Assembly (NCBI GenBank): GCA_910585815.1
Contig: CAJUFJ010000004.1
Span: 1-64,000 of the forward strand
Direction: 5' to 3'
Origin: an uncultured Oscillospiraceae bacterium
GTDB lineage: Bacteria; Bacillota; Clostridia; Oscillospirales; Oscillospiraceae
Length of the DNA: 64,000 nt
Positions 14,941 to 23,490 of the stretch are shown here, piece by piece. Positions within the stretch are counted from its first letter, which is position 1. Every line of letters begins with the position of its first letter. A model generated the notes under the pieces. It saw nothing but the letters and a program-made list of their open reading frames with translations, was not told the origin of the DNA and made no database searches. The translations under genes were made by a program, and so were the position numbers.

Positions 14941-15729
14941 TTATTCCAGCCAGCAGTTGACCTTTGCGGCATACTCTTTCGGACTGCATCCAATATATTT
15001 TTTAAACACGATATTAAAATATTTGTAATCACCGATTCCGCATTTCCACGAGATGTCCTGCAGCGGGGTATTTCCTTCCTTCAGCATATCCATCGCCTTT
15101 TGAATGCGGAGCCGGTTCAGATACTCGATGAAGGTGGTGCCCATCTGCTTTTTAAAGCTCTTATTCAAAAAAGCGATGCTGTAATTTAAAGCTTCGGATA
15201 CGCTTTGCAGCGTGACCTTTTCCTGATAGTTGGCCTGTGCGTAGTCCAGCATGGACTGGACCACCCGGTCGGTTACCACGCCGGAGGGGGGCTGCAGCTC
15301 TATGTGGAAGGAGCGCCACTGCTCCTGACTCTGCCGGTGCGCAAACCAGGTCCGGCGGATGTCGCACTGTTCCTTGGCCTCCTCAATGGCGTCGAACAGG
15401 TCTTCCCGCTTCAAGGGCTTGAGGAGGTAGCGAATGGCGCCGCAGGCCATGGCGTCCTGCGCGTATTCAAAGCTGGAATAGCCCGATAAGATGATGGCGG
15501 AGTAGCCGTAATCCGCATGGGTTTGGCGCAGCATATCCGTGCCGCTCAGGAGGGGCATGTTGATGTCTGCAATCACAATATCGGGCTGGTGGAGCCGGAT
15601 CTGTTCAATGCCCTCCAGGCCGTTGCGCCCCTGTCCCACCACAGTGCAGCCGATGTCGGTCCAGGGGATGGAGTAGACCAGTCCCTTCCGAATCATTTCC
15701 TCGTCCTCGATTATGACGACCTTATACAC
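14941..15729 (-). CDS. YesN-type response regulator, AraC output domain
   Basis: A 262-residue regulator: receiver domain (1-120) with phosphoacceptor D55 in IVIADINMP and the acidic pair E8/D9, then two AraC helix-turn-helices (about 165-258; SVSEALNYSIAFLNKSFKKQMGTTFIEYLNRLRIQKAMDML). Partner of the kinase encoded 3 bp upstream. This class usually activates an adjacent carbohydrate or organic-substrate importer, here the genes at 17551-21505. The spacer between receiver and AraC parts is shorter than in many YesN proteins. Confidence 0.92.
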   Translation of the reverse strand: MYKVVIIEDEEMIRKGLVYSIPWTDIGCTVVGQGRNGLEGIEQIRLHQPDIVIADINMPLLSGTDMLRQTHADYGYSAIILSGYSSFEYAQDAMACGAIRYLLKPLKREDLFDAIEEAKEQCDIRRTWFAHRQSQEQWRSFHIELQPPSGVVTDRVVQSMLDYAQANYQEKVTLQSVSEALNYSIAFLNKSFKKQMGTTFIEYLNRLRIQKAMDMLKEGNTPLQDISWKCGIGDYKYFNIVFKKYIGCSPKEYAAKVNCWLE

Positions 15730-15732
15730 GGA

Positions 15733-17421
15733 TTACGCCTCCTTTCTCTGCTGAACGCTGATATATACCTGAAAGCCTTCATTGGGGCTGTTTTTAATGC
15801 GGAGGCCGCTCTGGTCTCCGTAGCCCAGGCAGAGCCGGCGCGACAGGTTATGAAGGCCGATGGAGCGGGAATGGTGGTGGGAGGATGCCAGCTGTTCCTC
15901 CAGGATTTGGGCCTCTGCCGGCTCCATTCCGCCCCCGTCGTCTGAGACGCAGATGTGCAGTACGCCGTTTTCCACGCAGCCGGTGATGGAAATATTCAGC
16001 TGCATCTTCTTTCGGAAGCCGTATTTGATGCTGTTCTCCACAATGGGCTGAATCAGCAGCTTGGGCACATGAAACCGGCCGCATTCCGGCGAGAGCTCTG
16101 AATGCCAGTGCAAACGCTCTCCAAAGCGGCAGCTCTGGATGTTGAGATACTGGCGCAGATATTCCATGTCCTCCGCCAGCAGAACCTCGTGCCGGGAGTT
16201 GTCCACGCTGTACCGGAGGATATCGGTCAGATCAAGAATCAGCTCCTCGGCCTTGGGGGCGTCGAAGATAACCAGATTGCGGATGGTCTCCAGAGTGTTG
16301 TACAGAAAATGGGGGTTGATCTGTTCGGTCAGCTGCTGAAATTCGATGCGGGCGTTCAGCGCGATCAGCTCCTCGTTGAGCCGGTTCAGATACATGATGT
16401 GCTCCAGAAGCTCGTTGATCTGGCTGCCGACATCCTCAAATTCGTCGGCGGTATGCAGCTGGATGCGATGTCCTGGGTCCTTGCGAACCAGATGAATTTC
16501 TTCCACCAGCGTCTCAACCGAGGCGGCGTTTTTGGCGGCCATGGTGCGGCTGATCCACATGGCAATCCAATACCAGGCGACGCTGATGGCCAGCAGGATC
16601 AGGATGCCCACCCAAAGGCCGTCGTTAGGGGGGTAGTACACCAGAGAATATATAACTGCCGACTGCTGGGGCAGATACCGGGAGGCGACCCAATACCGGC
16701 CTGTCTCACCGTGCCAGACGCTGCTCCCGGTGCCGGAAAATTTATTTCCGGCGCGGAGCAGGCCGGGCTTGCTCACATACATAGCGTTGTCCCGCAGATC
16801 GGTGATAACGCCGTCAAAGTTGCTTTCGGACAGGTAAAAATTCCAGGAGCTTCCGGAAAGGAACACAGAGACATAGCCAACGACGGTCTCCCGATGGGTA
16901 ACGGGCTTGACATACAGCACATTGGCGTAGTCGCCTTGGTCGTAGTATACGGCCCGATAGGTGTCGTCAGTACCGGTGTTTTTGGCGTTGTAACAGATGG
17001 CATTGTTGTAATTGACCAGATAGGAGCTGAGCTGCCGCTCGCTGAAGGAGGTATATTGGATCACGCCCTGCCGGTCAACAATCAGAATCTCGCTGCTGAT
17101 GCCGCATCGCTCCCCGAACTTCCAGAAGATATTTTCCAGCCGTTCCACAGCTTTCTGGTTCTGTGCTGTGATGATCTGCCTTGCCGCATCCAGGGTGTCC
17201 TGGCTGTCCAAAAAATTCCGGCTCTGGCCGTCGAAAAACAGCAGGCTCTCCTCCAGCTGGTCCAGATGGCGGACGGCATTCGTCTGGTGGGAAATAACCA
17301 CCACCACAAACTGTCCCACAACAAAGAGGGCGGTGGAGACAAGGGCCACCAGTATGATATAGTTTCGGACAATGCCCTGGAGCTTTTTCTGAAACCGCCG
17401 CTCATGTCCTTCCCTGCCCAT
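15733..17421 (-). CDS. YesM-type membrane sensor histidine kinase
   Basis: A 562-residue kinase: helix 1 (about 20-44), extracytoplasmic sensor (45-275), helix 2 (about 276-298), HAMP-like linker, then the His_kinase family domain with phosphoacceptor H371 in LTEQINPHFLYNTLE and an ATPase with a DDGGGM box. ATG 17421 after GGGAGGG. Its promoter on the minus strand is TTGCAC (17479-17474), 17 bp, TATGAT (17456-17451). It should sense the importer's substrate. Confidence 0.93.
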   Translation of the reverse strand: MGREGHERRFQKKLQGIVRNYIILVALVSTALFVVGQFVVVVISHQTNAVRHLDQLEESLLFFDGQSRNFLDSQDTLDAARQIITAQNQKAVERLENIFWKFGERCGISSEILIVDRQGVIQYTSFSERQLSSYLVNYNNAICYNAKNTGTDDTYRAVYYDQGDYANVLYVKPVTHRETVVGYVSVFLSGSSWNFYLSESNFDGVITDLRDNAMYVSKPGLLRAGNKFSGTGSSVWHGETGRYWVASRYLPQQSAVIYSLVYYPPNDGLWVGILILLAISVAWYWIAMWISRTMAAKNAASVETLVEEIHLVRKDPGHRIQLHTADEFEDVGSQINELLEHIMYLNRLNEELIALNARIEFQQLTEQINPHFLYNTLETIRNLVIFDAPKAEELILDLTDILRYSVDNSRHEVLLAEDMEYLRQYLNIQSCRFGERLHWHSELSPECGRFHVPKLLIQPIVENSIKYGFRKKMQLNISITGCVENGVLHICVSDDGGGMEPAEAQILEEQLASSHHHSRSIGLHNLSRRLCLGYGDQSGLRIKNSPNEGFQVYISVQQRKEA

Positions 17422-17450
17422 AGACGACCCTCCCGGTTTGAGATAGTTCT

Positions 17451-17479
17451 ATCATAATGACTGAAGCAAAAAAGTGCAA
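17451..17479 (-). promoter_or_regulatory. Promoter of the two-component operon
   Basis: TTGCAC, 17 bp, TATGAT on the minus strand, 30 bp before ATG 17421, downstream of the importer's terminator. The two-component genes can therefore be transcribed separately from the importer. Confidence 0.7.
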
Positions 17480-17495
17480 ATAAAAATATTCAGAT

Positions 17496-17525
17496 GAGGG
17501 GAAGGGTCATTGGGCCCTTCCCCTC
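17496..17525 (-). terminator. Terminator of the importer operon
   Basis: GAGGGGAAGGG / CCCTTCCCCTC form a perfect 11-bp stem just after the binding-protein stop. The T-rich tail (ATATTTTTATTT on the minus strand) starts a few bases away. Confidence 0.7.
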
Positions 17526-17550
17526 AAAATATTGGTTTTGTCCCGGCGGC

Positions 17551-18660
17551 TCAGCCGATAGAGGCCACCAGATCGTTCCACTTGTTCAGAATGGCTTCCT
17601 TGTTGGCAGTCAGGTAGTCAAAGTCCAGCTCCACCATGGTCATGGTGTCCTCGCTGGGCAGGTCGCCCAGGTCGCAGGTGCCGTTGGAGCCGCGGCCGGA
17701 GGCGATAGTGGCCCGGGCGTTCTGGAACTCGGCGGAGCTGAGCAGGTCCATCATGGCCTGAGCGGCGGGCAGGTTGGGGGCGTTCTTGGTGATGGCGGCG
17801 CCGCCGGCCATGGCGGTGTTGCCCTCGGTCATGTAGATGCACTCCACGGGAGCGCCGTCCTTGATCTGGGCCATTACGCCGGACTCATAGGACAGACCCA
17901 CCACATACTCGCCGTTGATAACCAGGTTATACACATCCTTGGAGGAGGTGGTGGAGAAGCAGTTGGGCAGCAGCTTGCCGATGTAGTCCCAGCCCTTGTC
18001 GTCGTCGAACTTGTCGCCCTTGGTGGCCAGGATGGTCTGGAGCTGGCGCCAGCCGGAGGAGGCGGCGTCAGGGGCGGCCAGAATGATCTTGCCGGACAGC
18101 TCGGGCTGAAGGAGGTCGTCGTAGCTCTCGATCTTGATGCCCAGCTGATCCCGCAGGTCGGGGTTGACCACCAGGCACATCAGCTGCACGTCGTAGAAGG
18201 TGTAGTAGCCGGCGGCGTCGTGATACATCTGCTCCTTGTCGCAGGCGGCGGTGTAGGGCTGGAGGATGTCGTGATAGGTGGTGCCGTCGGCGGCGAACAT
18301 ACCGCCGATGACCACGTCGGCGTCGCAGGATTCGTCGCTGCGGATACGGGTGGCCAGGGTGCCCACCGAGTCGGACTGAATCTCCATCTTGCAGTCGGGG
18401 TAGTACTTGGTCCACAGGGATTTCAGGGCGTCCTGCTCGGTCTCGCCGATGGTGGTGTAAATGGTGATTTTGCCGGTGACCTCGCTGGCGTCACGGACGT
18501 AGTAGGGGCGGTCATCCTTGGGAACGGAGCTGGAGGCGCCGGAACCAGGAGTGGAAGTATTGCCCTTGACGCTGGAGCTGCCGCCGCCGCCCCCGCCGTT
18601 ACAGGCGGCCAGCGACAGGGCCATTGCGATGGTCAGAAACAAGGCAGTCAGTTTTTTCAT
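17551..18660 (-). CDS. ABC importer substrate-binding lipoprotein, AfuA/FbpA-like
   Basis: A 369-residue lipoprotein: signal peptide with LAAC lipobox, a Gly/Ser linker (about 20-50), then a periplasmic-binding fold of the iron(III)/sugar-phosphate cluster (ITIYTTIGETEQDALKSLW, DVVIGG, SSGWRQL, VVGLSYE). The family covers ferric iron and, for AfuA, hexose phosphates; the conserved tyrosine pair for iron is not evident, and control by a YesMN-type system favours an organic substrate. Start ATG 18660 follows AAAGGAAG. Confidence 0.9.
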   Translation of the reverse strand: MKKLTALFLTIAMALSLAACNGGGGGGSSSVKGNTSTPGSGASSSVPKDDRPYYVRDASEVTGKITIYTTIGETEQDALKSLWTKYYPDCKMEIQSDSVGTLATRIRSDESCDADVVIGGMFAADGTTYHDILQPYTAACDKEQMYHDAAGYYTFYDVQLMCLVVNPDLRDQLGIKIESYDDLLQPELSGKIILAAPDAASSGWRQLQTILATKGDKFDDDKGWDYIGKLLPNCFSTTSSKDVYNLVINGEYVVGLSYESGVMAQIKDGAPVECIYMTEGNTAMAGGAAITKNAPNLPAAQAMMDLLSSAEFQNARATIASGRGSNGTCDLGDLPSEDTMTMVELDFDYLTANKEAILNKWNDLVASIG

Positions 18661-18701
18661 TTCATTTCTTCCTTTCAAATTTGATTTTATGTAAACTTTC
18701 G

Positions 18702-20351
18702 TTACATACGAACATCTTCCAGCTTTGTGAACTTCAGATACAGCGCAAGGCAGATTACCGTTACCAGCATGGTGACAGTGGCAAAGACGGCGGCCACGCC
18801 ATAGATGCCCGTGGTGATGCTGGAGTAGGTGCCGATGGTCAGGGTGATGGTGCTGTTATTGTAGAGAATGACGCCGGAGGACATCTCGGTGATAATGGAG
18901 ACAAAGCTGAGCACCGCGCCGGAGATGATGCCGCTGCTCATCATGGGAACGGTAATCTTCACAAAGGCCTCCAGCTTGGGCGCGCCCAGGCTGAGGGCCG
19001 CCTCCTCAATAGAGATGGGAATTTTCATCATGGACGCGGTAGCCGACCGGCTGGTGAAGGGCATGCGGCGGATGGCCAGGGCGATGGTCATAATCAGCAG
19101 GCCGCCGGTGAGCACCAGGGGCTTGCGGGAGAAGGCCACCACCAAGGCAATGCCGATCACCGAGCCGGGCATGATATAGGGGAGCATAGACACGGTGTCG
19201 ATGGTATTGGTCAGTACATTGCTCCGGCGGACCACCAGATAGGCGATCAAAATGGCAATCACCAGGATGATAACCAGGGCAGAGACACTGACCACCAGGG
19301 TATTGCCGATGGACCGGACCAGCATCTTCTCCAGGGCCTTTTGATAGTTGACAAGGGAGTAGCCGGGCTGGAGCACCGCATTCCGGTAGTTGCGGAAGGA
19401 CATATTGACAATATAAATCTGGGGAAGCAGGGCCACGCCCACCAGCAGGTAGCAATACAGGTGCATCAAGATACCCTTCAGTCCGGTGGCCTCCTTGGGG
19501 GCGATGGGGTGCAGGGCGCTGATGGTGAACTTGAACCGGTTGGATGCAAAACGCTGAATCAGGAAAATAACCGCCGTTACCAGCACGGCAATCACACTGA
19601 CCGCTGCGGCAAAGTGGTAATCGGTGCCGTTTTCGCCCAAATAGGAGTTGTAAATCAGCACCGGGAAGGTGCTGTACCCCCGGCCGATGAGCACCGGCGT
19701 GCCGAAGTCGGCGAAGGACCGCATAAACACCAGCAGGGCGGCGGCCAGGATGGTGGGCATGGTCAGGGCCATGATAACCCGTTTAAAGCGGTCCACCCCC
19801 TTGCAGCCCATGCTCTCGGCGGCCTCCAGCAGGGAGTTGTCAATATCCCGAAAGGCGCCGTTCATATAAATGACCACCAGCGGAAAGAGCTTCAATGTCT
19901 GAACAAGGACGATACCGCCGAAGCCATAGATGGACAGGCCGGTGATGCCGATGGATTTGAGCATCTGCGTGAGGATGCCGGAGTTGCCCATGAGCAGAAT
20001 CCAGGCGTAGGCCCCGATGAAAGGGGCGGACATGGTACACAGCAGGCACAGGACAAAGAGAATTTTACGCCCTTTCAGCTGGTAAAAGGAGTAGAAGTAT
20101 GCAAAGGGAATCCCCAGCAGCAGGCTGGCCGCCATCACGCACACAGCAATTTTTGTGCTGTTGAAAATGGTGTTGTAGTAGTTGGGTTTGCTGAAAAACT
20201 TCTGGAATGCGTCGGTGGAGAACTGGCCGCCGGTATAGACCGCCTCAATCAGCAGCCGGCCCACCGGATAGACCAGAAACACCAGAAAGATCAGCAGCAG
20301 GACCCAGGAAACCGCGCTCCAGAAGTCAAGGCGTCGCTTCTTAACACTCAT
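18702..20351 (-). CDS. ABC importer permease, FbpB/AfuB-like fused permease
   Basis: A 549-residue inner-membrane protein with about twelve helices in two homologous halves, each with an EAA-type loop (LLEAAESMGCKGVDRFKRVIM near 240; IEEAALSLGAPKLEAFVKITVP near 450). Fused permeases are the rule in this importer family. The start codon overlaps the ATPase stop (bases 20348-20351), so the two are translationally coupled. Confidence 0.93.
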   Translation of the reverse strand: MSVKKRRLDFWSAVSWVLLLIFLVFLVYPVGRLLIEAVYTGGQFSTDAFQKFFSKPNYYNTIFNSTKIAVCVMAASLLLGIPFAYFYSFYQLKGRKILFVLCLLCTMSAPFIGAYAWILLMGNSGILTQMLKSIGITGLSIYGFGGIVLVQTLKLFPLVVIYMNGAFRDIDNSLLEAAESMGCKGVDRFKRVIMALTMPTILAAALLVFMRSFADFGTPVLIGRGYSTFPVLIYNSYLGENGTDYHFAAAVSVIAVLVTAVIFLIQRFASNRFKFTISALHPIAPKEATGLKGILMHLYCYLLVGVALLPQIYIVNMSFRNYRNAVLQPGYSLVNYQKALEKMLVRSIGNTLVVSVSALVIILVIAILIAYLVVRRSNVLTNTIDTVSMLPYIMPGSVIGIALVVAFSRKPLVLTGGLLIMTIALAIRRMPFTSRSATASMMKIPISIEEAALSLGAPKLEAFVKITVPMMSSGIISGAVLSFVSIITEMSSGVILYNNSTITLTIGTYSSITTGIYGVAAVFATVTMLVTVICLALYLKFTKLEDVRM

Positions 20352-21505
20352 GACACATCCCTCCGCCCGGCTGAGACCGACGGCAGGTCGGTGCTGTTCT
20401 TTACGCCCTTCATCAGGCTGGCGGTGGAGTCGGGGTCGAACAGGTTGACCTTTTGGGCCTTCAGGGTCAGGGTGACCTCGCTGCCCGGGGGGATGATGGA
20501 GTCGATCTCCGACTCCTGGATGATCTCCACATCCTCACCCGTCTCCAGCTCCACAAAGTAGTGGGTGTTGGGACCCAGGAAAACGCTGTCTTTAATGGTG
20601 GCCTTCAGCCCGGCGGGGTCGGCGTCCGGCTGGCGGAGCTGAACCAGCAGCTCCTCGGGGCGGATGGACACGGTGACCGCCCGGTCCCGCAGCTCCTCCT
20701 CCCGGACGGCCGGGATCTCCACCTCGTAGCCGTTTTTGAACCGCAGCACCGCCCTGCCGTCCACCGCCTTCAGGCTGGCTTCCATGAGGTTGGACTTGCC
20801 GATAAAGGTGGCGACAAACAGGTTGGCGGGGCGCTGGTAGATGTTCTTCGGCTCGCTGCAGTGGTGGATGACGCCGTCCTTCATCACGGCAATCCGGTCG
20901 GAGATGGCCATGGCCTCCTCCTGGTCGTGGGTGACGTAGACGGTGGTGATGCCCACCTGCCGCTGTATGTTTTTGATTACGGTGCGCATCTCCACCCGCA
21001 GCTTGGCGTCCAGGTTGGACAGGGGCTCATCCATCAGCAGCACATCGGGCTGGATAACCAGAGCCCGGGCCAGGGCCACCCGCTGCTGCTGGCCGCCGGA
21101 CAAGCGCTCAGGCATCCGGTCGGCATACTGGTCGACGTGGACCAGCTGAAGGAATTTGTCCACCTCCTGCTTCATGTCCTCTTTGGACATGTGCTTATAT
21201 TTCAGGCCGAATTCCACATTTTTCCGCACGGACAGGTTGGGGAAGATGGCGTAATTCTGAAACACCATGCCGATATCCCGCTTGCCCGGCTCCATATCGT
21301 TGATGACCTTATCGTTGAAACGGAATTCGCCGCCCTCGATAGAGTTGAAGCCTGCGATCATACGCAGCAGGGTGGTTTTTCCGCAGCCGGAGGGTCCCAA
21401 AAGGGTAAACAGTTCCCCTTCCTGGATATTGATGGAAAGATCAGGAATTACGGTCACGCTGCCATAGCGTTTGACAGCGTGGCGAATGGAAATGGTTACA
21501 CTCAT
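20348..21505 (-). CDS. ABC importer ATPase, FbpC/AfuC-like
   Basis: A 385-residue ATPase: Walker A LGPSGCGKTT, signature LSGGQQQRVALARAL, Walker B VLLMDEPLSNLDA and H-loop THDQEEAM, followed by a TOBE-type regulatory domain (about 270-370). First gene of the importer operon. ATG 21505 chosen; TTG 21514 is nearer the AAAGGAG and cannot be excluded. An A+T-rich 28-bp dyad (21532-21559) lies upstream. Confidence 0.93.
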   Translation of the reverse strand: MSVTISIRHAVKRYGSVTVIPDLSINIQEGELFTLLGPSGCGKTTLLRMIAGFNSIEGGEFRFNDKVINDMEPGKRDIGMVFQNYAIFPNLSVRKNVEFGLKYKHMSKEDMKQEVDKFLQLVHVDQYADRMPERLSGGQQQRVALARALVIQPDVLLMDEPLSNLDAKLRVEMRTVIKNIQRQVGITTVYVTHDQEEAMAISDRIAVMKDGVIHHCSEPKNIYQRPANLFVATFIGKSNLMEASLKAVDGRAVLRFKNGYEVEIPAVREEELRDRAVTVSIRPEELLVQLRQPDADPAGLKATIKDSVFLGPNTHYFVELETGEDVEIIQESEIDSIIPPGSEVTLTLKAQKVNLFDPDSTASLMKGVKNSTDLPSVSAGRRDVS

Positions 21506-21531
21506 AAAAATCAACCGCTCCTTTGCACAAA

Positions 21532-21559
21532 TTGTATAATTCATTTCTTGTTTATACAA
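21532..21559 (-). promoter_or_regulatory. Operator-like dyad upstream of the importer
   Basis: TTGTATAA and TTATACAA are perfect inverted 8-mers separated by 12 bp, 27 bp before the ATPase start. One arm includes a plausible TATACA -10. A repressor, or the YesN-type regulator, could bind here; the regulator is not identified. Confidence 0.55.
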
Positions 21560-21756
21560 ATATTTTAGTGTTTTCGCCCCGCGTTTGACTACCTAACATA
21601 TCGTCCGAATGGAAAAAATATCGTACAAATTTGTAGGAGAGACTGTGGGCATACTTTGACATATTTGACAACGGCAGAAAATCAGGCGGAAAGGTTATGT
21701 TTATTGCTTCCGCTCTGCGACGGTTTCTGGGGAAAAGTAAAAAGGACATGATTATG

Positions 21757-21795
21757 GCTGGTTCTCATTGGGAGAACCAGCTGTTTCTGATTTTT
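21757..21795 (+). terminator. Hairpin with T-run, possible terminator
   Basis: GCTGGTTCTC / GAGAACCAGC with a 5-nt loop, then TTTCTGATTTTTT. No annotated gene ends here on the plus strand, so it may insulate the recombinase gene or end an unseen short transcript. Confidence 0.55.
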
Positions 21796-21807
21796 TCGAC
21801 AAAATAA

Positions 21808-21835
21808 TTGCACAATTCCGCAACTTCTCTAAAAT
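21808..21835 (+). promoter_or_regulatory. Promoter of the recombinase gene
   Basis: TTGCAC (21808-21813), 16 bp, TAAAAT (21830-21835), followed by AAAGGAGG and ATG 21863. Confidence 0.6.
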
Positions 21836-21862
21836 AAATCTATCAAAAAAAGGAGGAAACGT

Positions 21863-22459
21863 ATGAATACATATGGATATGTCCGGGTCTCTACCAAGGA
21901 CCAGAATGAAAGCAGGCAGATGGCCGCCATGCAGGAATTCGGGGTGGGTGACAGCTGCATCATTCTGGACAAGCAGAGCGGCAAGAACTTCGACCGGCCC
22001 GGCTACCGGCGGCTGGTGCGGAAGCTGAAAGCCGGCGACACCCTTGTAATCAAGAGCATCGACCGGCTGGGACGAAACTACGATGAAATTTTGGAGCAGT
22101 GGCGGCTGCTGACCAAGGAAAAACAGATTGCCATTGTCGTGCTGGACATGCCGCTGCTGGACACCCGTCAGGGCCGGGACCTCACCGGGGTGCTGATTGC
22201 CGACATTGTGCTTCAGCTCCTGAGCTACGTGGCCCAGACGGAACGGGAGTTCAACCACCAGCGGCAGGCGGAGGGGATCGCGGCTGCCAAAGCCAGGGGG
22301 GTCCACTTCGGGCGCAAATACAAGGACCGGGGAGAAAATTACAAGTCCGTCATGGCCGCATGGCGCAAAGGAAAAATTTCCGGCCGGGCGGCAGCGAAAG
22401 AATTAGGGGTAGCACACGGGACTTTCCAGCGGTGGTGCCGGGACGAAGCAGCACAATAA
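21863..22459 (+). CDS. Serine recombinase (resolvase/invertase family)
   Basis: A 198-residue small serine recombinase: catalytic domain with nucleophile S10 in YGYVRVSTKDQ, IKSIDRLGRN, the R-rich dimer helix (QTEREFNHQRQAEGIAAAKARG) and a C-terminal helix-turn-helix (SGRAAAKELGVAHGTFQRW). Length matches Hin/Gin invertases and Tn3-type resolvases. No transposase is nearby. It lies 82 bp upstream of a 28-bp inverted-repeat pair and the polysaccharide operon, so a DNA-inversion role is plausible. Confidence 0.92.
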   Translation: MNTYGYVRVSTKDQNESRQMAAMQEFGVGDSCIILDKQSGKNFDRPGYRRLVRKLKAGDTLVIKSIDRLGRNYDEILEQWRLLTKEKQIAIVVLDMPLLDTRQGRDLTGVLIADIVLQLLSYVAQTEREFNHQRQAEGIAAAKARGVHFGRKYKDRGENYKSVMAAWRKGKISGRAAAKELGVAHGTFQRWCRDEAAQ

Positions 22460-22500
22460 CAAAAAAACACAGAACAAAAGGAACAAATTTGGATAATAAC

Positions 22501-22520
22501 GTGTGGATTGCGGTCCACAC
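22501..22520. repeat. Hairpin after the recombinase gene
   Basis: GTGTGGA-TTGCGG-TCCACAC, a perfect 7-bp stem, followed by A-rich sequence. It shares the GTGTGG word with the inverted repeats and may be an accessory recombinase site or weak terminator. Confidence 0.5.
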
Positions 22521-22541
22521 AAAAAATCAAACATAGTTTGG

Positions 22542-22717
22542 CGGTTTACAAGGTGTGGTTTGCAAGCCAAGCCTTGCAAACTGCGCTATTGAGCAAGGTG
22601 AGGCCGCTTTATCAAGGCGGCTCGCCTTGCTCGCTTCTATTTGATGAAAAAAGTATAGCATACCTTACCAAACATTGCAATAGGAAACGTGGCTTACAAA
22701 CCACACTTTATAAGCCA
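22542..22717. promoter_or_regulatory. Candidate invertible promoter segment
   Basis: Left repeat 22542-22569 and right repeat 22690-22717 are inverted copies matching at 23 of 28 positions (all five differences are transitions), sharing TGGCTT and CAAACCACAC. Between them a promoter reads LEFT: TTGCAA (22680-22675), 17 bp, TG-C-TATACT (22657-22652). No rightward promoter is seen between 22717 and the first polysaccharide gene at 22783. Inverting the segment would turn the promoter toward that operon. Stems at 22558-22581 and 22591-22632 lie inside. The 323-bp gap holds no gene. Confidence 0.6.
22591..22632. repeat. Long hairpin within the candidate invertible segment
   Basis: GAGCAAGGTGAGGCCGC pairs with GCGGCTCGCCTTGCTC (one bulge) around a 9-nt loop. 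No T-run on either side, so it is not a standard terminator; it might attenuate transcription or help synapsis. Confidence 0.65.
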
Positions 22718-22782
22718 GTACAGGGCCAAAAGCTGGAAAAGAACGGCGAAATTTGCGGCAATCGCAGGGGCAGGGGGATGAG

Positions 22783-23478
22783 ATGGAGACCAGAAATTTG
22801 GAGAAGACGGCGGCGGCGGCGTCATCGGAGGAAATCCAGCCTCTTACCCTTACCCGAAAGACGGGGAAAAGTTGTACATATTTGTACATCAAACGCATGC
22901 AGGATATTGTCCTGTCGGCGCTGGCCCTGTTGCTGCTCTCCCCGCTGATGCTGCTGCTTGCCCTGGCGGTGGTGATTGACGACCCCAAGGGCGGCCCTAT
23001 CTTCTCTCAGGTGCGCTGCGGCCGGGGAGGGGAGGCCTTCCGCCTCTATAAATTTCGCACGATGTGCGTGGACGCGGAGAAGCGCCTGGAGGAGCTGCTG
23101 CCTTACAACGAAATGACAGGGCCGGCGTTTAAGATTCAAAACGACCCGAGAATCACCCGCCTGGGGCGGTTTTTGCGGTCTACAGGGCTGGACGAGCTGC
23201 CCCAGCTGGTCAATATCCTGAAGGGGGACATGACCATCGTCGGCCCCCGGCCGCCGCTGTTTCGAGAGGTGCTGGAGTATACCGACTATCAGCGGCAGAG
23301 GCTGGCGGTCACCCCCGGGCTCACCTGTTTCTGGCAGGTGAGTCCCAACCGCAACAGCCTGAGCTTCGACGCCTGGGTGGAGCTGGATCTGCGTTACATA
23401 CGGGAGCAGAGCTGGCTCTTGGACTGGAAGCTGATTTTTCAGACAGGAAGGGCGGTTCTCCGCCGGGAGGGCATGTAG
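22783..23478 (+). CDS. Priming sugar transferase (undecaprenyl-phosphate sugar-phosphate transferase)
   Basis: A 231-residue bacterial sugar transferase (WcaJ/WbaP catalytic domain type). One membrane helix (about 52-72) precedes the domain with VRCGRGGEAFRLYKFRTM, RLGRFLRSTGLDELPQL and GDMTIVGPRPPL. It loads the first sugar phosphate onto undecaprenyl phosphate and so starts the repeat unit. ATG 22783 follows AGGGGG. First gene of the polysaccharide operon and the expected target of the upstream switch. Confidence 0.93.
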   Translation: METRNLEKTAAAASSEEIQPLTLTRKTGKSCTYLYIKRMQDIVLSALALLLLSPLMLLLALAVVIDDPKGGPIFSQVRCGRGGEAFRLYKFRTMCVDAEKRLEELLPYNEMTGPAFKIQNDPRITRLGRFLRSTGLDELPQLVNILKGDMTIVGPRPPLFREVLEYTDYQRQRLAVTPGLTCFWQVSPNRNSLSFDAWVELDLRYIREQSWLLDWKLIFQTGRAVLRREGM

Positions 23479-23490
23479 GGAGGTTTGAGT

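Larger units (their letters stand above)
21560..21862. other. A+T-rich intergenic region upstream of the recombinase
   Basis: This gap is notably A+T-richer than its surroundings. It contains tandem TTTGACA words (21657-21671), a hairpin with T-run (21757-21795) and the recombinase promoter (21808-21835). A 36-codon frame from ATG 21697 was considered but not accepted. Confidence 0.6.

Noticed and set aside
17494..18684. Long open frame (396 codons) on the plus strand opposite the substrate-binding protein gene
   Set aside because: Gly/Val/His/Gln-rich translation typical of the antisense of a G+C-rich gene; the minus-strand protein has clear family motifs.
18624..20561. 645-codon plus-strand frame opposite the permease gene
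   Set aside because: Extreme His/Gly/Gln content and no motif; shadow of the permease and ATPase genes.
21697..21807. 36-codon frame MFIASALRRFLGKSKK... before the recombinase gene
   Set aside because: Weak ribosome site, runs through a hairpin and T-run, no relative known; not supportable.
21863..22459. Recombinase as part of a transposon or prophage
   Set aside because: No transposase, integrase, phage genes or matching terminal repeats around it in the window.
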